Shown here one piece after another: positions 42,493-50,544 of a stretch of 64,000 nt of DNA (position 1 is its first letter; each line of letters opens with the position of its first letter). The notes beneath the pieces are model-generated. The model did not search any database. It worked only from the letters and a program-made list of their open reading frames with translations, and had not been told where the DNA came from. The stretch covers positions 186,001 to 250,000 of the forward strand of contig JAUZOO010000003.1 of NCBI GenBank assembly GCA_030706405.1, written 5' to 3'. Position numbers and translations under genes: made by a program. The stretch is from Bacteroidota bacterium (lineage in GTDB: Bacteria; Bacteroidota; Bacteroidia; Bacteroidales; JAAUTT01).

Positions 42493-45180
42493 TTATAATT
42501 TCACCGGATTTGGTTTTATCTCGAAAGTATAAGTGCCCGATTTTAAAGATATAAACTCTTCTCTCTGATTAATTTGCTGTTTTTTAGCACCTTCCGGCAA
42601 TGCATAGCCGAACGATTGAGGAAGAAATAACGTTGCCGTAGAATTTGCCGGAATGGTAACCGTATATTGAATGGTTCCGTTCTGCTTTTTCCATTTCGAA
42701 ACGATTTCACCGTAAGGCGATTGGTGAGATGATTCGAACGATTCCAATCCATCGGGGAAGGATGGTTTCAACACCACATTTTTAAATCCGGGATGCTGTT
42801 CGTCGGGATAAATGCCGCCCAGCGCCTTGTACATCCAGGCCCCAATCTCTCCAAACATGATATGATTCTTCGAAATATCGCTTTTTGCATCGAGCGGCCA
42901 GTTCTCGTAAAGGGTGGTAGCCCCGTTCACAATCCACCATCCCCACGAAGGGCAAGTCTCGTTCGAGGCGAGTTTGTAGGCGACATCCGCATAGCCGTTT
43001 TCGATCAGAGCATTTAAAATCGTTTTGGTTCCTAAAAGACCAACATCAAGCGAAAAATGATCCGCCTCTACCCTTTTGGCTAGGTTGGCTGCAACTTTAT
43101 TTTTCAGCTCATCGGGTACGATACACCAATGAAGCGCAACGCTCATCTCGGTTTGCGTGCCGTTTCCATACAAACAGGTTTCCGTATTCAGGTATTTTGC
43201 ATTAATGGCAGCTTTTATTTTCCGGGTCAACGCTGAATATTTCTCATAAGCAGCCTGTTTGCCAAATAATTTGGCCGCACGAGCCAGAATACTGACATCG
43301 GTAAAATAATATACCGACGAGGTAAACTCTACCGGCGATTTGGATTTAACGGGCACCCAGTCGCCAAGTCCCCACGAGGTAAGCCCCGATGGACTTAAAT
43401 CGGCGATATGGTCCACGTAACGTTTTATGTTTTCGTAGCAATCGGCCAGTAATTTCGAGTCGCCATAAAACATATAAATATTCCAGGGAATGATGGCAAT
43501 GGTACTGGTCCAATCCGGACCGTTTGCCCACTGATAGCCCCATCCACAGGTAGGAACAATGGCAGGAAGTACACCATTGGGCTGTTGCTCGTCGCGATGG
43601 TCGGCCAGCCACTTTTCATAAATGGTAATCCCGTCGAAATTATAAAGCCCGGTTTCTACGGCAATATGAGCATCGCCGGTCCAACCGTTTTTCTCCCGCT
43701 GCGGACAATCGGTAGGATACCCCATCAAATTAGACAGATATGAGTTGTTGGTTGCCCACCAGAGTTTATTCAGCATCGGGTTAGATGAGTTAATATTTCC
43801 AACCGATGGCACATCGCTGTGCATAAAATAACCTGTCAGATTTCTCTGTGTTAGCTTAACCGGACGATTACAGGCAACCTCAACATACTGAAATCCTTTA
43901 TAATTAAAGTGAGGCATAAAAGTCTCGGTGCCCTTGCCACTTAAAATATAAATATCGGTTTGAAACGGGTCCTTATCGTCGTTAGGCCGGTAATGCACAT
44001 CGATGTTGGATAAATCGACCCGTCCGTTGGGATATAACCGTTCGCCATGTTTCAACCGGAAGGTCGTCCCCGGAGCACCTTCGACCGTAAACTGGCTTAC
44101 ACCGGCGATATTCCGGCCTAAATCGAAAACATAAGTACTGTCGTTAATCTTAACAACCTTCTGAGGTTTTACTTCTTCTACATTTCGTATCGGACATAAA
44201 ACCTGCGCAACAATTTGTCGGGAAGGTGCCGAACGCAAGGTGGCTGGCGTCCATTTTGAATCATCAAAATTGGTGGTATTCCATCCGAGTTGCTCCAAAC
44301 GGGCATCAATGTGTTCGGCAGTGTAAATGCTGTTAAAAATAACGGAGCCTGTTGAGGTTTTCCAATCATTGCCAGAAGTTACCGTTTCTACCGAACCATC
44401 TTCGTAAGTAATTCTTAAATCCATACAAAATGCAGGGCGAGCCCTCCACGGTGCCTGATGGAAATTCCATACGGCGGTGGATTGATGGTTATACCAACCA
44501 TTTCCCAGGATTACACCAATTGCATTTTTACCGTTTTGCAACAGGGCTGTTACATCGTGGGTAACATAAAGTGTCCGCCGGTCAAAACGGGTATACATCG
44601 GGTCGAGCCGGTGATTGCCAACCTTGCTTCCGTTAAGATAAAGTTCATACAGTCCGCCAACAGCAATATATGCCCGTGCCGATTTTACTTTTTTGGAGAC
44701 ATCAACAACCTTCCTGAAATAAGGTGCCGGTTTATAGTTAATATCATTTCCGTCCGAAATCCAGCTGCCTTTCCATAAGCCGGTTTGCATAAAACCTGTT
44801 TCAAAGGCGGTAACCGAAGACGTAACGGATTTCCCTTCCTGATTCCATACTTCAACACACCAGTAATACCTAGTAAAAGGTTTTAGCAACGTGCCCGAAA
44901 AATTTACGAGCATCTGGTCTGATTTAATCTTTCCCGAATTCCAAACGTTGGCGTTGCCACGAAGCAGGGCAATGGAATCGGTACTTACCAAAATCCGGTA
45001 CGCCTTCTGAACAGCTCCCTGGCGGGAATCGTTTATCTGCCATGAAAGTCGGGGCGAAACAGCATCGATGCCCAGCGGACTTTCCATGTGCTCGCATCTC
45101 AAATTCACAACCTCAGCGGCAAAAACATTCATTCCGCTCAGAAGAAGTAAAAGCAGTATTTTAGTAGATTTAAGTTTCAT
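42493..45180 (-). CDS. GH78 alpha-L-rhamnosidase
   Basis: An 895-residue secreted enzyme with signal MKLKSTKILLLLLLSGMNVFA. N-terminal beta domains (about 25-330) include the rhamnosidase N-domain LRCEHMESPLGIDAVSPRLSW and a carbohydrate-binding-like jelly roll (ARAYIAVGGLYELYLNGSKV). The catalytic (alpha/alpha)6 domain carries YPTDCPQREKNGWTGDAHIA with the acid residues, and GATTLYENWPLDAKSDISKN with the probable base Glu. A C-terminal beta-sandwich closes the protein. It inverts and releases L-rhamnose from glycans or glycosides. It lies between the GH97 and esterase genes with short gaps. Confidence 0.95.
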   Translation of the reverse strand: MKLKSTKILLLLLLSGMNVFAAEVVNLRCEHMESPLGIDAVSPRLSWQINDSRQGAVQKAYRILVSTDSIALLRGNANVWNSGKIKSDQMLVNFSGTLLKPFTRYYWCVEVWNQEGKSVTSSVTAFETGFMQTGLWKGSWISDGNDINYKPAPYFRKVVDVSKKVKSARAYIAVGGLYELYLNGSKVGNHRLDPMYTRFDRRTLYVTHDVTALLQNGKNAIGVILGNGWYNHQSTAVWNFHQAPWRARPAFCMDLRITYEDGSVETVTSGNDWKTSTGSVIFNSIYTAEHIDARLEQLGWNTTNFDDSKWTPATLRSAPSRQIVAQVLCPIRNVEEVKPQKVVKINDSTYVFDLGRNIAGVSQFTVEGAPGTTFRLKHGERLYPNGRVDLSNIDVHYRPNDDKDPFQTDIYILSGKGTETFMPHFNYKGFQYVEVACNRPVKLTQRNLTGYFMHSDVPSVGNINSSNPMLNKLWWATNNSYLSNLMGYPTDCPQREKNGWTGDAHIAVETGLYNFDGITIYEKWLADHRDEQQPNGVLPAIVPTCGWGYQWANGPDWTSTIAIIPWNIYMFYGDSKLLADCYENIKRYVDHIADLSPSGLTSWGLGDWVPVKSKSPVEFTSSVYYFTDVSILARAAKLFGKQAAYEKYSALTRKIKAAINAKYLNTETCLYGNGTQTEMSVALHWCIVPDELKNKVAANLAKRVEADHFSLDVGLLGTKTILNALIENGYADVAYKLASNETCPSWGWWIVNGATTLYENWPLDAKSDISKNHIMFGEIGAWMYKALGGIYPDEQHPGFKNVVLKPSFPDGLESFESSHQSPYGEIVSKWKKQNGTIQYTVTIPANSTATLFLPQSFGYALPEGAKKQQINQREEFISLKSGTYTFEIKPNPVKL

Positions 45181-45197
45181 TATTCTATCGTTAAAAA

Positions 45198-45262
45198 GTC
45201 ATTCCGGCACAGACAAAATACCTGCCATATGGCAAATCGATTTCAATCTGTGACGGAATGAC
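45198..45262. repeat. 65-bp structured intergenic repeat
   Basis: A 16-bp inverted repeat with one mismatch (45198-45213 against 45247-45262, outer half GTCATTCCG / CGGAATGAC) encloses a perfect 12-bp palindrome TGCCATATGGCA at 45223-45234. It fills the gap between GH97 and GH78. The nested symmetry, CATTCCG ends and lack of a T-run argue for a REP- or MITE-like dispersed repeat rather than a plain terminator. Only one copy is in this window. Confidence 0.55.
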
Positions 45263-45270
45263 AATAGTTT

Positions 45271-47229
45271 TTATTTCAAGAAGGCAGCCCAACCGCCGTT
45301 TCGCACCATACGAATCTTGATTTTGTCGCCTTTAACGGCTGTGAATTCCTTTTTCCGGTAATCCATTGCCTGACGACCGGCATTTACACCATCTTCAAAA
45401 GCCGTTACCTGGTATTGTTTACCATCCTGAAGGAAACTCAGGTCAACCTCTACTGTCCGTTCTTTTTCCTTACCGTTGGCCATGGCGCCAATAAACCATT
45501 TGTCGCCTTTGCGTTTAGCAACCACCAGACATTCTCCGGCAACGGCATAAAGGGCTTTTGTCTCATCCCATATAACCGGCACGCTGGTTATAAAATCGGT
45601 GCATTCGCGTTCGCGATAATAATAGAACGGATTATCGGCCAACATTTGCAATCCGGTTTCAAAAGCTATGTACAACGCCATTTGATAAGCCCGGGTACCT
45701 ACACCCATCGGGTTGGTACGGGTACCTCGACAATCTTCGGGCTGAGCCGAATTCATGGAACCCGGAGTGTAATCCATTGGACCTACGGCGTTACGGATAA
45801 AAGGCAGAAATACACTGTTATCAGGCTTACAATTACCACCCTGTTCCATACCTAGTACACCTTCGTACGACAACACATTAGGATATGCCCGTTCCAATCC
45901 GGCAGGTTTAAAAGCTCCGTGAAAATCCACGAACATATTGTATTTAGCGGCCTCTTTGGCTACACGTTCGTAGAAGTTTACCATCCATTGATCGCTGCGA
46001 TCCATAAAGTCGATTTTAACACCGGCAATGCCCCACTCGCTGAACTTCTTAAATAAATCGAAATTCTTTTCAACGGTAAGCCATGTTAGCCAAAGAACGA
46101 TTTTCACATTCTTATCTTTCCCATATTGGATGAGTTGGAACAAATCGATGGTGGGATTAGGCGTATAAGGATCAGTGGTACTTTTAGCCCAGCCTTCATC
46201 CATGATGATATAGGGAATGCCGAATTTTGAAGCAAAATCGATATAATATTTATAGGAATCGAGGTTATAGCCCGATTTGAAATCGACGCCGTAAAGGGCA
46301 GCATCGTGCCACCATTCCCAGGTTACCTGTCCGGGTTTAATCCAATTGATTTGGGTAAGTTTACATGGCGTTGACAATTTATATACCAATTGGTTTTCAA
46401 TAATTTGCTTATCATCTTTAGTAATCACAAAAACTCTCCACGGGAAGGTTCTCTGGCCTTTGGTTTTAGCAATATAATTGGCTTCCTTGGTTATTTTAAG
46501 ACTTCTGTCGCCATCCTCGCCAAACTCCAACGGACATTGAGGAAAAATAGAAATCATCCCATTGTTTGACGTTCCCTTCATGAACATGCACGGATAATCG
46601 TATAAATCGGCTTCGGAAATTAAAATCTTATATTGCTTTTTAGTGTCGAGTAATACCGGCAATGAGGCCATTTTCAGATTTTCCTTGTAGAAATCGGCTG
46701 TATTTACATGGGTATACGACTGCTCGTACGACGATCTGAAAGATGAAGTCTGTTGCAGGTGCGAAAGGTAATTATCGGGAAAGTTTATCGCAAAATCTTC
46801 CTTCACCACCGAAATATCGCCTTTTTTATTGGTTATGAACCGATAGGCAATACCATCGTTGTAGGCCCGAAACTCAACAGAGTAATCATTTTTAAATTTC
46901 AGCAACAACACATTGCACTTATTTTCAATAACCGCATTTTTAATGGCAATCTCGGGCCGAATTGTTTCGTTGATCTGACTGGCAGTTTTGCCGGCCAGTT
47001 TAGGTTTTAGCCCCAGTGTTTGGTTCAATAGGCCAAGTTGCAGGTAGCAATTCTTCAACAAAAGTTCGTTGTTATACAGTACCGAATAAAAGATAGAGTC
47101 TTTAATGTCGATGGTTACTTTAATTTCTTTATTGGGCGATTGGAGTTCGAATTTCTGGGCCTCAACAGTCATACTGTTCAACCATAATATTGCAATTAGC
47201 AGATAAAGGAAGTTAGTTATCTTTCTCAT
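45271..47229 (-). CDS. GH97 glycosidase, retaining (alpha-galactosidase-like)
   Basis: A 652-residue GH97 enzyme with signal peptide ending TVEAQ. N-terminal beta-supersandwich (about 26-280), catalytic barrel (about 290-560, ITWEWWHDAALYG-like start at 303 and IPYIIMDEGWA) and a C-terminal beta domain. GH97 contains both inverting alpha-glucosidases (SusB type) and retaining alpha-galactosidases. Here GVKIDFMDRSDQ places an Asp at 407, the position of the nucleophile in the retaining Bacteroides enzyme, and the first Glu candidates of the acid/base are in LSYEGVLGMEQ (about 456-462). This favours the retaining branch. Calcium-binding Glu residues are expected but not individually traced. Confidence 0.9.
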   Translation of the reverse strand: MRKITNFLYLLIAILWLNSMTVEAQKFELQSPNKEIKVTIDIKDSIFYSVLYNNELLLKNCYLQLGLLNQTLGLKPKLAGKTASQINETIRPEIAIKNAVIENKCNVLLLKFKNDYSVEFRAYNDGIAYRFITNKKGDISVVKEDFAINFPDNYLSHLQQTSSFRSSYEQSYTHVNTADFYKENLKMASLPVLLDTKKQYKILISEADLYDYPCMFMKGTSNNGMISIFPQCPLEFGEDGDRSLKITKEANYIAKTKGQRTFPWRVFVITKDDKQIIENQLVYKLSTPCKLTQINWIKPGQVTWEWWHDAALYGVDFKSGYNLDSYKYYIDFASKFGIPYIIMDEGWAKSTTDPYTPNPTIDLFQLIQYGKDKNVKIVLWLTWLTVEKNFDLFKKFSEWGIAGVKIDFMDRSDQWMVNFYERVAKEAAKYNMFVDFHGAFKPAGLERAYPNVLSYEGVLGMEQGGNCKPDNSVFLPFIRNAVGPMDYTPGSMNSAQPEDCRGTRTNPMGVGTRAYQMALYIAFETGLQMLADNPFYYYRERECTDFITSVPVIWDETKALYAVAGECLVVAKRKGDKWFIGAMANGKEKERTVEVDLSFLQDGKQYQVTAFEDGVNAGRQAMDYRKKEFTAVKGDKIKIRMVRNGGWAAFLK

Positions 47230-47306
47230 AAGTTATGAATAAAAATTCTCGTTCTGAAGTTAATTATTCTGATTTAAAATCTATTCGGCTTGTTGGTTAA
47301 TGCAGA

Positions 47307-47344
47307 GAACATTTTTCCTCCCATAAAAGGAGGAAAAAATGTTC
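47307..47344 (-). terminator. Hairpin between GH2 and GH97 genes
   Basis: Stem GAACATTTTTCCTCC / GGAGGAAAAAATGTTC (47307-47321, 47329-47344) with a 7-nt loop and one bulged base. It lies just after the GH2 stop codon on the minus strand and is preceded by a TTTAGTTAG run, like two other hairpins here. It may separate or attenuate GH2 and the later genes. Confidence 0.6.
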
Positions 47345-47374
47345 ATTTCTAACTAAACACATATACACTATTAA

Positions 47375-49183
47375 CTACTTATTGCCAGATATTTCTTTTT
47401 GAGGATTTTTACTCATAATAGCCTTAATCTTTGCCATGTCGAACTTAGGCGTACGGTCGTAATTATAAATACCGTTTTGCTCCTGCTCCACATCGGTAAG
47501 CTGCGTATAGCAATATCCCGAGATATAACCAGTGTTTAAAATGGCATTAGTCACCCCTTCGAGCCGTTGATAGAATTCTTCTTCCGTCTTAGGACCTTCG
47601 CCGTATCCCCAGGTGTTTCCGGCAAACTGTTTTCCTACAACCCATTTAATTCCACCGTATTCGTCAACAAAATAAGGCTGTCCGCTATAGGTTACTTCTT
47701 TGTTACGGTTATTCTGAAAGTAAACTCCATCTTTAACAGTTAACTGATCGGCAAGCCTTGTTGGATCTTGTTCATAGGTATGAACAGTCCACAGGTCGGT
47801 TAACACATGATAATTTCCACTGGCATCGTTCACCGGACGATAGTCGAGGTTATGCGAGAGTTTATATACATCGGAAATGAAACGATCGTGTTGTGGAGCT
47901 TCGCCATTGGGGCGTTCCCAGGTTTCGTTAAACGGTGTCCAAGCAATAATTGACGGGTGATTGCGATCGCGCATCACAATTTCAGTCCATTCGCTGATGA
48001 AGTTACGCGCAGCAACTACATCGTTGGTATTGCATCCCCAGCTGGATGATTCGCCCCAGGTGAGATAGCCTAATTTATCGGCCCAGTAGTGAAACCGTTC
48101 TTCAAAAACTTTCTGGTGCAAGCGTGCCCCGTTAAAGCCGGCCTGCATGGACAATTCAATGTCGTGGCGTAAATCAGCATCCGAAGGTGCTGTCCAGATA
48201 CCAGTTGGATAAAATCCCTGATCAAGCACAAAGCGCAGGTAATACGGCTTATTGTTGATGAAGTATTGATTTCCTTCGATATGGATTTTACGCATCCCGG
48301 CATACGACTTAACCTTGTCTACGACCTGTCCGGCTGCATTGAGAACTTCAAAATACACATCGTACAAAAATGGCAACTCGGGCGACCATGTTTTTACGGT
48401 TTTTAAAGGAAGAACGGCCATTGAAGGAGTTCCGGCAGGAACAATTACAGCGCTTACCGTTTTATCGCCGTCTTTAACCGTGATGCTAAGTTTTTCGCCA
48501 ACCGAGAGTGAATAAAATTCGGGGTAAACCACAAAACGTTTCTGGTCGAGATCGGGAACGATGTAAGCCCGTTGCAAGCCCTGCGGGGCAATTGCCTCCA
48601 TCCATACCGTCTGCCAGATGCCAGTGGTACGTGTATAATCGCATCCCTGGGAATTATAGCTATTACACTGTTTCCCTTTGGGTTGCTGACCGGAACGTTG
48701 GTCGTCTTCAACCTGAACAACAAGGTCGTGCTCCTTTCCGGGAGTTACAAACGAAGTCAGATCAACTTCAAAGGACGATGTACCTCCCCAATGGCGAGCC
48801 GCCAGTTTTCCGTCAACATAAATGGTAGCGAAATAATCCACTGCTCCAAAATGAAGAACAATTCTTTTATGTGCCCAATCGGCCGGAATTTGAAGCTTGC
48901 GATGATACCACATACTGTTGATGAAATCGGTGTATTGAACTCCCGATAGCTTACTTTCCGGACAAAAAGGAACGTTTATCGTACGATCAAAACCTCTGCT
49001 CTGGGCCAGGTTACGCTCTCTTCCCGACTTTCCAAAGTCGAAGGTGAATGTCCACGGACCGTTAAGGTTAACCCAAGCCTCGCGTTGGAACTGCGGCCGG
49101 GGATATTCAGGACGAGGAATGCTTTGAGCCACAAGGCCCAAGGTCCAAACAGCAAAGCAAAATGCAAGAAGTTGTTTTTTCAT
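47375..49183 (-). CDS. GH2-family glycoside hydrolase
   Basis: A 602-residue secreted GH2 enzyme. The ATG at 49183 (MKKQLLAFCFAVWTLGLVAQ) gives the signal peptide; the frame extends five codons further. The N-terminal sugar-binding jelly roll starts RPQFQREAWVNLNGPWTFTFD, followed by an immunoglobulin-like domain and the TIM barrel. The acid/base Glu is in IIAWTPFNETW (about residue 420) and the nucleophile Glu in YFVDEYGGIKW (about 508). At 602 residues it lacks the C-terminal domains of LacZ and is closer in size to glucuronidase or galactosidase-like short GH2 proteins. Exact sugar is unknown. First gene of the second glycan operon. Confidence 0.9.
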   Translation of the reverse strand: MKKQLLAFCFAVWTLGLVAQSIPRPEYPRPQFQREAWVNLNGPWTFTFDFGKSGRERNLAQSRGFDRTINVPFCPESKLSGVQYTDFINSMWYHRKLQIPADWAHKRIVLHFGAVDYFATIYVDGKLAARHWGGTSSFEVDLTSFVTPGKEHDLVVQVEDDQRSGQQPKGKQCNSYNSQGCDYTRTTGIWQTVWMEAIAPQGLQRAYIVPDLDQKRFVVYPEFYSLSVGEKLSITVKDGDKTVSAVIVPAGTPSMAVLPLKTVKTWSPELPFLYDVYFEVLNAAGQVVDKVKSYAGMRKIHIEGNQYFINNKPYYLRFVLDQGFYPTGIWTAPSDADLRHDIELSMQAGFNGARLHQKVFEERFHYWADKLGYLTWGESSSWGCNTNDVVAARNFISEWTEIVMRDRNHPSIIAWTPFNETWERPNGEAPQHDRFISDVYKLSHNLDYRPVNDASGNYHVLTDLWTVHTYEQDPTRLADQLTVKDGVYFQNNRNKEVTYSGQPYFVDEYGGIKWVVGKQFAGNTWGYGEGPKTEEEFYQRLEGVTNAILNTGYISGYCYTQLTDVEQEQNGIYNYDRTPKFDMAKIKAIMSKNPQKEISGNK

Positions 49184-49256
49184 TTGTTTATAAATCAATT
49201 TGTTAGTTATTATAGAAAATGTAAACCCATTTGTTAGCCTTAGTATGCAGGTTTAG

Positions 49257-49295
49257 TTAGTACACTTTAACCTTAAAAAAGTATTATATGAAAGA
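49257..49295 (-). promoter_or_regulatory. Candidate ECF-sigma promoter of GH2 operon (copy 2)
   Basis: On the minus strand contains TATAATACTTTTT followed by GTTAAAGTGTA, about 75 nt upstream of the GH2 start codon. It aligns without gaps to the element before fecR (39471-39509). The shared core and spacing suggest both are read by the same polymerase holoenzyme. Confidence 0.5.
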
Positions 49296-49449
49296 CCATT
49301 CATTTAAAAGACGATCTTTGGCCCAAAACCCACATAAAACGAAACTATAATTCTCAAATTTTACATAATAACCTCTCCCCCGTCGGTTAAAAACATAACC
49401 ATTAAAGATTGCCCTTTAATAACTTACCAATAACTAAACTCCTGTTTAT

Positions 49450-49492
49450 AAAAAAAGCCGCCAGACTCTATTTTCATTGAAAGTCTGACGGC
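49450..49492 (-). terminator. Intrinsic terminator after trypsin-like gene
   Basis: On the minus strand an 11-bp stem GCCGTCAGACT / AGTCTGGCGGC (one G-U pair) is followed by seven T residues (49450-49456). Confidence 0.88.
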
Positions 49493-49523
49493 CTTAAATT
49501 TTGCAACTACAAGCATTAACAAA

Positions 49524-50354
49524 TTAAACCCTTACTCTTACAGTTTCAAGTTGTAGTATTTTCGATTCTTCGGATTCTTGCAAATAATTATTTATCGTTT
49601 GAAGTTCGTAGGCATACCCAAATGTCATGGTTATGGAACGATAAATATCCCTGCTGATTTGTTTCAGCTGATTTTGATTAGCTATAAGCACCTGAATCGG
49701 GTCAATATTCATGATATTAATCTTTCCTTCCGATTCTTTTAATAAACGAAGATTATCATCTATAATCCGTTTAAAATTTTCATACGATTGCGAAGCCGTT
49801 GATAGTCGGCAACCAACAACGCCCACAACCTTGCCAGACTTTACATCAATAAGCGGACTGCCCGAGTTGCCTTGCTTTATCAGTGTATCAAACTGAATAT
49901 ACCGGTCTCCTTTCGGTGACTTTACAAACGACGAGATGATACCGCTTTTAATACTAAGGTTATCCTGATCAAGATGATAACCTATCACAGCCACCTGTTG
50001 TCCAATAAAGAGCCCTGCTCCCGATTCGACTTCCAATGAAGGTATCATAGACATATCCAAGTCCTCAATGTCAATTAAAGCATACCCTTCATTTTCAAAC
50101 TGAGTTAGCCGGTTTATCCGTGCCTCAAATTCAACAAACGACATTCGAAACTCATAGTTTAAAGAATAACCGTCGGACTTCAAAAAACAAAAAACAACCT
50201 CGTTGCATTTCATTACCTTATAAATAGCCTCGTCGGTAACCAGATAATGTTTAACCTTAAAACCTGTAAGGGAAACCAATCTAATTCCATTATCGCTGTA
50301 AAAGTTGATAGAACAAACACCAGCGTACAAATCTTTCCAAAGCTTCTGATACAT
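49524..50354 (-). CDS. Trypsin-like (S1/HtrA-fold) protein lacking apparent catalytic His and Asp
   Basis: A 276-residue cytoplasmic protein with no signal peptide. The trypsin-like fold is shown by LTGFKVKHYLVTDEAI (30-44), FIGQQVAVIGYHLD, LSIKSGIISSF and QGNSGSPLIDVKSGKVVGVVG (from 161). The Ser is in GNSGSP. Where active members have VTNxHV, this has VTDEAI, and where they have DYAIL or DLALL, it has GYALI (90-94), so His and Asp both seem to be lost. The C-terminal 75 residues are helical and of no known family. It stands alone between two glycan or transport units and has its own terminator. A regulatory or binding role is more likely than proteolysis, unless other residues substitute. 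Confidence 0.7.
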   Translation of the reverse strand: MYQKLWKDLYAGVCSINFYSDNGIRLVSLTGFKVKHYLVTDEAIYKVMKCNEVVFCFLKSDGYSLNYEFRMSFVEFEARINRLTQFENEGYALIDIEDLDMSMIPSLEVESGAGLFIGQQVAVIGYHLDQDNLSIKSGIISSFVKSPKGDRYIQFDTLIKQGNSGSPLIDVKSGKVVGVVGCRLSTASQSYENFKRIIDDNLRLLKESEGKINIMNIDPIQVLIANQNQLKQISRDIYRSITMTFGYAYELQTINNYLQESEESKILQLETVRVRV

Positions 50355-50544
50355 CAGTTCTGTATTAATTTATTAATATTCAAACAACTGCACCACAAAA
50401 CACAGTTTGTTTAAAAACTATGCTTTCCATGTGCAATATCATACATTAATACTTTGATTCATAAAAAAGTACCCCTCAAATAACTTCTTTTTTGACCAAA
50501 TCAGGGATTTGTACACCAACAACAGGTTTGAGACGACAAAACAG

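Larger units (their letters stand above)
49184..49523. other. Gene-free upstream region of GH2 operon
   Basis: About 340 bp holding, in minus-strand order, the terminator of the preceding gene (49450-49492), a candidate ECF-type promoter (49257-49295) and two direct repeats of CTAACAAAT (49198-49206 and 49229-49237 as ATTTGTTAG on the plus strand). No gene is seen. Confidence 0.55.
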
